A stretch of 7,699 nucleotides of DNA from Propionibacterium sp. (GTDB taxonomy: Bacteria > Actinomycetota > Actinomycetes > Propionibacteriales > Propionibacteriaceae): assembly GCA_012837465.1 (NCBI GenBank), contig DURG01000188.1, positions 1 to 7,699 on the forward strand, given 5' to 3'. The notes under the pieces were generated by a model, which did no database searches, had not been told where the DNA came from, and saw only the letters and a list, made by a program, of their open reading frames with translations. The position numbers were made by a program, and so were the translations under genes. Below, one piece after another: positions 1 through 5,411 of the stretch; within the stretch, counting starts at the first letter, position 1; each line of letters starts with the position of its first letter.

Positions 1-488
1 TGCCCACCATGGCGCTGAAGGCCTCTTCAGTGGTGTCCGGGTCCCGCACGATGACACGGGAGACGTCCTCGCGGGCCAACTCCTCGACGGGCACGACGGC
101 CACCTCGCCCAGCAGTTCATCGGGCGGGAACTCCCGGTTCACCCGCCAGTGCAACCCGTCCTGGACCGCGATGCGCGCGTTGGGCGCGATCTCGGAGACC
201 TGGCGCACCACGTCGGACGGGTCGAAGCGCGTCTCGTGGCGGATCTCCAGTTCCGGATAGGTGACCACCATGGCGCCGTTGGCCGAGACGTGCCAGCCCT
301 CCGGCAGCCCGAGGTGATCCGCGATGGGTTGGGTGGCCAGCCAGGAGCGGCCGGTGGAAAGGACGACGGTGGCCCCGGCGTCGACGACCCGCTGAACCGC
401 GGACCGGACCTCGGGAGGCATGACTCCGAAGGCATCGACGAGCGTTCCGTCGATGTCGAGCGCAACGAGTTCTGGGGTGAAATCCATG
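1..488 (-). CDS. Cof-type HAD-superfamily phosphatase, N-terminal part (runs off left edge)
   Basis: Predicted soluble cytoplasmic hydrolase of the haloacid dehalogenase superfamily, Cof/type IIB branch, which dephosphorylates small phosphorylated metabolites; the substrate cannot be told from sequence. The visible 162 residues begin MDFTPELVALDIDGTLVD. This gives motif I D11-I-D13-G-T, with D11 the expected nucleophile. Motif II is VVLSTGR at about 41-47, and SANGA at 68-72 is the usual cap-entry segment of Cof proteins. Motifs III and IV would lie in the missing C-terminal part; family members are usually about 260-280 residues. The ATG at 488 is chosen because GAGAGG lies just upstream and motif I then sits near the N-terminus, as is normal. 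It follows serS on the same strand after 205 nt containing a hairpin repeat, so it is probably a separate transcription unit. As I recall, a HAD gene next to serS is common in actinobacteria (not checked). Confidence 0.9.
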
Positions 489-553
489 GCGTTTCCTCTC
501 TTCCCTGCCCTCAGGGACGCATGGTTACTTGACTTGTTTCGCACCCCAGCATG

Positions 554-578
554 CCACCACTGCATGAACCAGCGGTGG
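554..578. other. Small hairpin between serS and the HAD gene
   Basis: CCACC (554-558) pairs with GGTGG (574-578). After one A/C mismatch, CTG (560-562) pairs with CAG (570-572), closing a 7-nt loop. No T-run follows on either strand. It lies downstream of serS and upstream of HAD in their shared direction, so it could help end the serS transcript or sit in the HAD leader. The rest of 489-649 shows no convincing gene. There is also a smaller stem-loop at 503-518 (TCCCTG, 4-nt loop, CAGGGA) in the HAD leader. Confidence 0.3.
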
Positions 579-649
579 ACGGCGACGAAACAGCGTATGA
601 CGAGGGAGTCTCTGCCAGAGGGGCGGAGGCCGGATCTGACGCTACGGCG

Positions 650-699
650 GCCCTTCGTCGTGCTGCGCTCCTCGCACCTCGGAGGCAGCACGCTCAGGG
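650..699. repeat. 50-nt structured repeat, copy A, overlapping the serS stop codon
   Basis: The copy starts GCCCTTCG and ends GCTCAGGG, like the copies at 2125 and 2288. It matches the 2125 copy at 39 of 50 positions without gaps. Outer CCCT/AGGG arms and a 3-4 nt internal loop enclose a perfect 8-bp stem, CGTGCTGC (659-666) with GCAGCACG (685-692), and an inner CTCC/GGAG pair (668-671 with 681-684). Where the other copies have CCGG:CCGG this one has CGTG:CACG, and where they have CTGC:GCAG it has CTCC:GGAG, so changes on one arm are matched on the other. The serS stop codon (694-696) and its last proline codon lie inside the repeat. The hairpin is thus the start of the serS 3' UTR and may act as a terminator without a U-tract. 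Confidence 0.75.
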
Positions 700-1968
700 A
701 CCAGGAACCAGGACTTCACGGCCCCCGAGGAACGGGCGGAGGGCCTCGGGCACGTGGATGGAACCGTCGGCCTGCTGGTGGTTCTCCAGCAGCATGATGA
801 TGATGCGGGTCATCGCGCAGAGGGTGCCGTTGAGCGTGGCGACGGGGCGCACGCCGTCCTCGAACCGGCCACGGATGCCGAGGCGGCGGGCCTGGAACTC
901 CGTGCAGTTCGACGTGGAGGTGACCTCGCGGTAGCGCTGCTGCGTCGGCAACCAGGCGTAACAGTCGAATTTGCGGGCCGCGCTCAGCCCGAGGTCGCCG
1001 GAAGCGACGTCGAGCACCTGGTACGGCACCTCGAGCGCATCGAGGAACTGCTTCTCGAAGCCGAGCAGCTTCTGGTGCCACTCCTCGGCGTCGGCGGGGT
1101 CGCAGTGGATGAACATCTCCACCTTGTCGAACCAGTGCACGCGGAAGATGCCGCGGGTGTCCTTGCCGTGCGAACCGGCCTCGCGGCGGAAGCACGGCGA
1201 GTAGGCGACGTACTGGCGCGGCAGGGTGTTCGCGTCGAGGATCTCGTCGGAGTGGTAGGCGGCCAGCGCCACCTCGGAGGTGCCCACGAGGTACAGGTCG
1301 TCGGCGGGCAGGTGGTAGACGTCCTGCGCGGCCTGGCCGAGGAAGCCGGTGCCCTCCATGGCGGCCGGGCGCACGAGCGCCGGTGGGATCATCGGGGTGA
1401 AGCCCCACTCGGCGGCCTTGGTCATCGCGAGGTTCAGCAGCGCGATCTCGAGCTGCGCGCCGACGCCGGTGAGCACGTAGAAGCGCGAGCCGGAGATCTT
1501 GGCGCCGCGCTCCATGTCGATGGCCTTGTGGAGCTCGCCGAGCTCGAGGTGGTCCTTGGGCTCGAAGCCCTCGGCTGCGAAGTCGCGCGGGGTGCCGATG
1601 GTCTCGATGACCACGCCGTCGTCCTCGCCACCCTCGGGGACGCCGTCGATGACGAGGTTGCCCACCTGGGCCATGAGCTCGTCGTAGCGGTTGCCCGCCT
1701 CGTCGGCGTCGGCCTGGGCCTGCTTCACGTCGGCCGCGAGCTGCTGGGTGCGGGCGATGAGCTGCTTCTTCTCGTCGCCCTGCGCCTTCGCGACGTCCTT
1801 GCCGATGGACTTCTGCTCGGCGCGGAGCCGCTCGAAGGAGGCGATGGAGGAGCGTCGCTTCTCGTCCGCCGCGAGGAGTTCGTCGACGAGCTCGACCGAG
1901 GCCCCACGGAGGGCCTGGGAGCGTCGGACGCGGTCAGGATCGGTACGAAGCACCTTGGGATCAATCAT
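694..1968 (-). CDS. serS: Seryl-tRNA synthetase
   Basis: Class II aminoacyl-tRNA synthetase that activates serine with ATP and charges tRNA-Ser (and tRNA-Sec where present) in the cytoplasm. The 424 residues fit the usual bacterial length of about 420-430. The N-terminal region at roughly 28-100 is the charged helical-hairpin arm that grips the tRNA long variable arm. The catalytic core follows: VGTSEV at 228-233 (serine-binding TSE loop), motif 2 around 259-286 with CFRREAGSHGKDTRGIF and then FDKVEMF, and motif 3 with NGTLCAMTR at 380-388 leading into ILLENHQQ-like sequence. The position often occupied by Gln in motif 2 (RVHQF) is Trp here (RVHWF). An in-frame TTG extension to 2163 is rejected because its added 65 residues are Arg/Pro-rich and MIDPKVLRTDPD is the classical SerRS start. 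There is no Shine-Dalgarno; a -10 box 7 nt upstream suggests a leaderless mRNA. Confidence 0.97.
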   Translation of the reverse strand: MIDPKVLRTDPDRVRRSQALRGASVELVDELLAADEKRRSSIASFERLRAEQKSIGKDVAKAQGDEKKQLIARTQQLAADVKQAQADADEAGNRYDELMAQVGNLVIDGVPEGGEDDGVVIETIGTPRDFAAEGFEPKDHLELGELHKAIDMERGAKISGSRFYVLTGVGAQLEIALLNLAMTKAAEWGFTPMIPPALVRPAAMEGTGFLGQAAQDVYHLPADDLYLVGTSEVALAAYHSDEILDANTLPRQYVAYSPCFRREAGSHGKDTRGIFRVHWFDKVEMFIHCDPADAEEWHQKLLGFEKQFLDALEVPYQVLDVASGDLGLSAARKFDCYAWLPTQQRYREVTSTSNCTEFQARRLGIRGRFEDGVRPVATLNGTLCAMTRIIIMLLENHQQADGSIHVPEALRPFLGGREVLVPGP

Positions 1969-1981
1969 GGTGGGCAGTCTA
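1969..1981 (-). promoter_or_regulatory. Candidate serS -10 box giving a leaderless transcript
   Basis: On the minus strand the sequence reads TAGACT, then GCCCACC, then the serS ATG. TAGACT (1981 to 1976) fits the actinobacterial TANNNT -10 pattern. The 7-nt gap puts the predicted transcription start on the A of the ATG. No purine-rich ribosome site precedes the ATG, which agrees with leaderless translation. There is no clear -35 box, which is common in actinobacteria. Confidence 0.5.
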
Positions 1982-2024
1982 CCGAGACGAAGACGCGTCG
2001 CGAGACCGGCGGTTGCCCCCGGTC

Positions 2025-2111
2025 CAGGCCACCGTCGTCGCCAACCCTGACGCCTCCGGCGAGCCGGCCGCGGGCAAGGTGCACGCCGTCGTCCTGACCA
2101 ACGCCCGGTAA
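2025..2111 (+). pseudogene. Coding-like remnant: 28 codons and stop, no start
   Basis: This reading frame begins QATVVANPD and ends AVVLTNAR before TAA. By hand count, G or C occupies 22/28 first, 15/28 second and 27/28 third codon positions, the ranking typical of a real gene in a GC-rich actinobacterium. The composition (Ala, Val, Asp, Gly, Thr, Asn) is protein-like, unlike the Arg/Pro-rich opposite strand. No ATG or GTG with a ribosome site opens the frame, and upstream it runs into the serS 5' region. It looks like the C-terminal end of a lost gene, or a TTG-started peptide of about 31 codons (weaker). I do not recognise the family. Repeat copy B starts 13 nt after the stop. Confidence 0.35.
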
Positions 2112-2124
2112 CGCGCACTCGCCC

Positions 2125-2174
2125 GCCCTTCGACCGGTCGCGCTGCTCGTACCTCGCAGGCAACCGGCTCAGGG
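2125..2174. repeat. 50-nt structured repeat, copy B
   Basis: This unit is identical to copy C (2288-2337) at 44 of 50 positions, with no gaps. It folds as nested arms: CCCT (2126-2129) with AGGG (2171-2174), CCGG (2134-2137) with CCGG (2164-2167), and CTGC (2143-2146) with GCAG (2156-2159), leaving small internal loops and a 9-nt tip. Most differences from copy C fall in loops or unpaired positions. The ends resemble the widespread actinobacterial interspersed motif containing CCCTTCGAC and GGCTCAGGGA, here separated by an inserted hairpin. Confidence 0.75.
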
Positions 2175-2189
2175 ACGGGGACGGACCCG

Positions 2190-2245
2190 CACCCCCGTCG
2201 GGACGCCGCTTTCCCTCCTCCTCTTGCGGCGACCTGGCGGGGGTG
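2190..2245. other. 56-nt imperfect palindrome between two repeat copies
   Basis: CACCCCCG (2190-2197) pairs with CGGGGGTG (2238-2245). After a symmetric 3/3 internal loop, GG (2201-2202) pairs with CC (2233-2234). An A/A mismatch follows, then CGCCGC (2204-2209) pairs with GCGGCG (2226-2231). The 16-nt loop is pyrimidine-rich on the plus strand, so the minus strand shows GAGGAGG-like sequence there, but no open frame follows it. There is no T-run after either arm. It could be a strong transcriptional barrier, an operator-like site, or part of a composite repeat with the flanking copies. Confidence 0.55.
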
Positions 2246-2265
2246 TGCGCATTCCGGCGTGGGGC

Positions 2266-2271
2266 TAGGGT
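2266..2271 (+). promoter_or_regulatory. Candidate -10 box for the MFS/lipid kinase operon
   Basis: TAGGGT in the context GGGGCTAGGGTTGG fits the TANNNT -10 pattern common in GC-rich actinobacteria. No convincing -35 is seen. A start near 2278 would give a leader of about 75 nt containing the whole of repeat copy C just before the ribosome site. Confidence 0.3.
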
Positions 2272-2287
2272 TGGCTCAGCGCTTGGC

Positions 2288-2337
2288 GCCCTTCGACCGG
2301 ACGCGCTGCTCCTTCGTCGCAGGCGCCCGGCTCAGGG
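2288..2337. repeat. 50-nt structured repeat, copy C, in the leader of the MFS gene
   Basis: The pairing scheme is the same as in copy B: CCCT/AGGG, CCGG/CCGG and CTGC (2306-2309) with GCAG (2319-2322). Here the stem is extended by GCG (2303-2305) with CGC (2324-2326), leaving one bulged G. It ends 3 nt before the GGGAGG ribosome site of the downstream gene. If transcribed, the hairpin would sit immediately 5' of the ribosome site. Confidence 0.75.
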
Positions 2338-2340
2338 AAC

Positions 2341-2346
2341 GGGAGG
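2341..2346 (+). promoter_or_regulatory. Ribosome binding site fixing a GTG start at 2354
   Basis: GGGAGG lies 7 nt before GTG (2354-2356). The TTG at 2351 is only 4 nt away and the GTG at 2366 is 19 nt away. The first codon of the transporter is therefore best placed at 2354, not at farther upstream in-frame starts such as 2243. Confidence 0.6.
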
Positions 2347-2353
2347 TGGGTTG

Positions 2354-3538
2354 GTGGCAACCGGTGTGAAGCGCAGCATCCCGGCCGAGATCTGGGTGCT
2401 CGTGGCGGCCGCGTTCCTCATCGCGCTCGGCTTCGGCATCGTCGCGCCGATCCTCCCCCAGTTCGCCAAGTCCTTCGACGTCGGAGTCATGGCCGCATCG
2501 GCCATCGTGTCCGTCTTCGCGTTCGTGCGCCTCATCTTCGCGCCGGCGGGTGGCGCGCTCATCGGCAAGTTCGGCGAACGTCGCATCTACCTGACCGGCC
2601 TGTCCATCGTGGGCCTCTCCAGTGCCCTCAGCGGCCTGGCCCCCGACTACTGGACGCTGCTGCTGTTCCGCGGGCTCGGCGGCATGGGCTCGGTCATGTT
2701 CACCGTCTCCTCCATGGGCCTCCTGGTTCGCCTGTCACCCCCCAAGCACCGCGGGCGCACCTCGTCGCTGTACGGCTCGGCCTTCCTGCTGGGCAACATC
2801 TTCGGCCCCATCCTGGGCTCGTTGATGCAGGGATGGGGTCTGCGGATCCCCTTCTTCATCTATGCCGGGGCCGTGTTCATCGCGGTGCTCGTGGTGATGG
2901 TCTTCCTCCGCGGGGGTGCCGGCGCGGCGCCCATTCCGGGCGAGACGCAGCCGAAGATGACGCTGCAGGAAGCCATGTCCATGCCCTACTACCGGGCGCT
3001 GCTGGTGACGGGATTCGCCAACGGCTGGGCCAACTTCGGCGTCCGCATCGCCCTCCTGCCGCTCCTCGCCGCCGCCACGCCCGCGATCGGGGCGAAGGCC
3101 GCGGGCATCGCGCTGACCCTGTTCGCCCTCGGCAACGCCCTCACCCAGCAGGCCACCGGCCGCCTGATCGACAAGCTGGGTCGCCGCCCGTTCCTCGTCG
3201 TCGGCCTGCTCTGGTCCGCGCTGGTGACCCTGCCCTTCGGCTGGCTCGACACCTTCTGGTGGTTCATGATCCTCTCCACCCTCGCCGGTGCGGGCGCGGC
3301 CTTCATCGCCCCAGCTTCACAGGCGCTGCTGGCAGACCTCATCGGCTCCAACCGCAACGGCGGGCAGGCACTGTCGACCTTCTCCATGGCCACCGACCTG
3401 GGGTCCATCAGCGGCACCCTTCTCGCTGGCGCCATCGCCGACGCGGTCGGCTTCGGCTGGGCCTTCGCCGCCACCGCCTTCGTGCTCGGCGTCGCCGCCC
3501 TCCCGTGGTTCTTCGTAAAGCGGCCGCGTCGGGCATGA
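2354..3538 (+). CDS. MFS transporter, 12-helix DHA1-like (probable drug/metabolite exporter)
   Basis: Predicted inner-membrane proton-coupled major facilitator transporter of 394 residues; the substrate is unknown. Hydrophobic segments lie at about 11-35, 47-69, 77-96, 102-124, 138-158, 165-185, 216-240, 248-265, 278-298, 300-322, 340-362 and 367-388. A cytoplasmic loop at 186-215 separates the two six-helix halves. The loop between helices 8 and 9 carries a good motif A copy (GRLIDKLGRRP, 269-279). The N-terminal copy between helices 2 and 3 (GALIGKFGERR, 67-77) lacks the usual Asp. Helix 5 has GNIFGPILGS (147-156), which resembles the antiporter motif C region and favours export. An upstream extension to 2243 is rejected because its first residues are Arg-rich and cover repeat copy C. 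Its TGA overlaps the ATG of the lipid kinase gene, so the two are probably co-translated. Confidence 0.88.
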   Translation: MATGVKRSIPAEIWVLVAAAFLIALGFGIVAPILPQFAKSFDVGVMAASAIVSVFAFVRLIFAPAGGALIGKFGERRIYLTGLSIVGLSSALSGLAPDYWTLLLFRGLGGMGSVMFTVSSMGLLVRLSPPKHRGRTSSLYGSAFLLGNIFGPILGSLMQGWGLRIPFFIYAGAVFIAVLVVMVFLRGGAGAAPIPGETQPKMTLQEAMSMPYYRALLVTGFANGWANFGVRIALLPLLAAATPAIGAKAAGIALTLFALGNALTQQATGRLIDKLGRRPFLVVGLLWSALVTLPFGWLDTFWWFMILSTLAGAGAAFIAPASQALLADLIGSNRNGGQALSTFSMATDLGSISGTLLAGAIADAVGFGWAFAATAFVLGVAALPWFFVKRPRRA

Positions 3539-4425
3539 GCGGTCCCTCGATCCACGCCGTCGTGAACCCTGCCAAGGTCCGGCGGGCGGCTCGGTTCCGC
3601 ACCATCGTCGACGGCGCGCTCGCCGCCCGCGGGCTCCCGCCGGCGCGCTATCTGTTGACCACCGTCGAGCGCCCGGGTGCTGGGCAGGCTCAGGACGCGC
3701 TCGACGCCGGGGCCAGCCGCGTTCTGGTGGCTGGCGGTGACGGCACCGTGCGGATGGTGCTCGGGGCGCTGCAGGGCACCGGCGTGCCCGTGGGGATCCT
3801 GCCTGCTGGCACGGGGAACGTGTTGGCGCGCAACCTGGGGCTGCCACGGCGGCTCAGGGAGGCCGTGGACGTTGCGCTGGATGGACGCCCCCTCCCCATG
3901 GACCTCCTCCGCTACGAGGTGCCCGGCACCGGAGCCTCCGGGTACGCCGCCATCATGGCGGGGCTCGGGGCCGACGCCGCCGTCGTGGCCGACGCGGAAC
4001 CCGTCAAGCGCTTCGGGCAACTGGGCTACATGCTGGCCGGCCTGCGGCATGTCCGGACGCGGCCGGTGCGCACCCGGGTGAGCGTGGACGGCGAGGAACT
4101 GACCCGCGACGCCTCGTTGGTCGAGGTGGGCAACTTCGGCGAACTCCTCACTGGCCTGCACCTGCTCCCCGGCGCAGAAGGGAGCGACGGGAGGCTCGAC
4201 GTGCTGGTGGCGTCACCACGCCGGAGGTGGGAGGTGCTGCGCATGGCGGCCGGGGTGCTGCTGCGCTCGAATCGCATCCCGCAGGTCGATCGCCGCGCTG
4301 GGCGCAGCGTCGTCGTGCGGTGCGCGGAACCGGTGCCGTGCCAGGTGGATGGAGACCTGATCGGGGCCGTGACCGAGATCAGGTTCGAGGTACTGCCGGG
4401 GGCAGCGTCCGTCGCCTGCCGTTGA
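3535..4425 (+). CDS. Diacylglycerol kinase-family lipid kinase (DgkB/YegS/LCB5 type)
   Basis: Predicted ATP-dependent lipid kinase of 296 residues acting at the cytoplasmic membrane face. The family phosphorylates diacylglycerol (to phosphatidate) or related lipid alcohols. The N-terminal DAGK catalytic domain shows VVNPAK at 9-14, the nucleotide loop GGDGTV at 67-72, and LPAGTGNVLARNLGLP at 89-104. The C-terminal beta domain has the usual PGAEGSDGRLDV (212-223) and a late VDGD (271-274). No signal peptide or membrane helix is seen, as expected. The ATG at 3535 is chosen because it overlaps the upstream TGA as ATGA and gives the normal family length. The pairing with an MFS gene suggests a shared transcript but does not identify a pathway. 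It could act in phospholipid recycling like mycobacterial DgkB, but exact lipid specificity is not visible. Only 6 nt separate its stop from the convergent pheA stop. Confidence 0.92.
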   Translation: MSGPSIHAVVNPAKVRRAARFRTIVDGALAARGLPPARYLLTTVERPGAGQAQDALDAGASRVLVAGGDGTVRMVLGALQGTGVPVGILPAGTGNVLARNLGLPRRLREAVDVALDGRPLPMDLLRYEVPGTGASGYAAIMAGLGADAAVVADAEPVKRFGQLGYMLAGLRHVRTRPVRTRVSVDGEELTRDASLVEVGNFGELLTGLHLLPGAEGSDGRLDVLVASPRRRWEVLRMAAGVLLRSNRIPQVDRRAGRSVVVRCAEPVPCQVDGDLIGAVTEIRFEVLPGAASVACR

Positions 4426-4431
4426 ACGTCC

Positions 4432-5328
4432 CTACAGCGAGTCGACCCAGGCTGCGGCCTCGTCGTAGGCCTCGTCCGTGAAACCCTCGCCGATGTTGGG
4501 GCGTCCGTTGTCGGCGCGCGGATAGGAGCCCAGGAAGTGCACCCGCGGGCAGATGCGGTGCAGGCCCTCAAGGGCTTCGCCGACCCGCTTGTCGTGCAGA
4601 TGGCCTTCGATGTCGATCGAGAAGTTGTAGGAACCCAACGTGGTCTTGGTGGGGCGCGACTCGATGCGCGTCAGGTTCACGCCGCGCACGGCGAACTGTT
4701 CGAGGATCTCCAGCAGCGCGCCGGAGTGGTCCTCGCGCATGAAGGCGACGATCGTGGTCTTGTCCGCACCCGTGCGGTCCGCGACCGGCCCGGCCTTGCA
4801 GACCTCGACGAAGCGGGTCACCGCGCCGGGGTTGTCCTCGATGGCGTAGGCGATCTCAGTGAGCCCGTAGGTCTCGCCGGCCACGCGCGCACAAACGGCC
4901 GCGTCGTAGCGCGACTCCGGACGGGCGACCTCCGCGGCCGCCCCCGCCGTCGACCCGGCCTCGGTGACCTGCGCCTGCGGCACCATCGACGCCAGCCACT
5001 CGCGGCACTGGGCCGCGGCGTGCCCGTGGGTGAGCACCTGGCGCACGTCGTCCAGCTTCGTGCCCTCGCGGACGTACAGGCCGAACTCGACGGGGATGAC
5101 GATCTCGCTGCGGATGGCGAGTGGCTCGCCGGCGATCAGTTCGTCGAGCGTGGCGGTCACGCCGCCCTCGACCGAGTTCTCGATGGGCACGACGGCGCCG
5201 CTGACCTCGCCGCGCCGCACGGCCTCGATCGCCTCACGCACGCTGCTGAACGCCACCGCCTCTTCGTCGGTGATGGTTCGCAGCGCCTGATGGGTGAACG
5301 TCCCCGCGGGACCGAAGTATCCGAGCAC
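4432..5328 (-). CDS. pheA: Prephenate dehydratase with C-terminal ACT domain
   Basis: Converts prephenate to phenylpyruvate with loss of water and CO2, the committed step to phenylalanine, in the cytoplasm. It is the stand-alone (monofunctional) form: 298 residues, with no chorismate mutase domain in front. The catalytic domain begins LGYFGPAGTFTHQAL, has VPIENSVEGG at 47-56, and carries the conserved TRF at 171-173 within GAVTRFVEV. The ACT domain spans about 190-268 and keeps both phenylalanine-binding signatures, GAL at 203-205 and ESRP at 223-226, so feedback inhibition by phenylalanine is expected. A C-terminal extension of about 30 residues is acidic. The GTG at 5328 is chosen because AAGGA lies 7 nt upstream and the catalytic domain starts at once; a longer in-frame version to 5502 would overlap the transporter upstream. 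No promoter-like TANNNT is visible in the 83-nt gap before it, so read-through from the upstream gene is possible. Confidence 0.96.
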   Translation of the reverse strand: MLGYFGPAGTFTHQALRTITDEEAVAFSSVREAIEAVRRGEVSGAVVPIENSVEGGVTATLDELIAGEPLAIRSEIVIPVEFGLYVREGTKLDDVRQVLTHGHAAAQCREWLASMVPQAQVTEAGSTAGAAAEVARPESRYDAAVCARVAGETYGLTEIAYAIEDNPGAVTRFVEVCKAGPVADRTGADKTTIVAFMREDHSGALLEILEQFAVRGVNLTRIESRPTKTTLGSYNFSIDIEGHLHDKRVGEALEGLHRICPRVHFLGSYPRADNGRPNIGEGFTDEAYDEAAAWVDSL

Positions 5329-5335
5329 GGGGCCA

Positions 5336-5340
5336 TCCTT
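5336..5340 (-). promoter_or_regulatory. Ribosome binding site fixing the pheA GTG start
   Basis: AAGGA on the minus strand is followed by a 7-nt spacer and GTG (5328). No in-frame ATG with a ribosome site lies nearby. The ATG visible in AAGGATGG is out of frame. Confidence 0.6.
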
Positions 5341-5411
5341 GCACGGGACGGCACCTCGGCTCGCTCGCTCCCGCCCCGCGAACACCCTCCTGACCGCTGC
5401 GCGCCTGACGC

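Noticed and set aside
754..2097. Long plus-strand open frame (447 codons) opposite serS
   Set aside because: It is an antisense shadow of serS, a common effect of GC-rich codon use. The encoded sequence is Val/Gly/Arg/His-rich with no family motif, and serS is certain.
1969..2163. N-terminal extension of serS to an upstream TTG
   Set aside because: It adds 65 Arg/Pro-rich residues not found in SerRS and would run through the remnant and repeat copy B. The ATG at 1968 gives the normal start and length.
2190..2231. AGGAGG-like ribosome site on the minus strand inside the palindrome loop
   Set aside because: The nearest downstream GTG on that strand opens only a few codons before a stop, so no gene follows.
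2989..4161. Long minus-strand open frame (390 codons) opposite the MFS and lipid kinase genes
   Set aside because: It spans two certain genes on the other strand, is rich in Arg/His/Gly/Pro and shows no motif.
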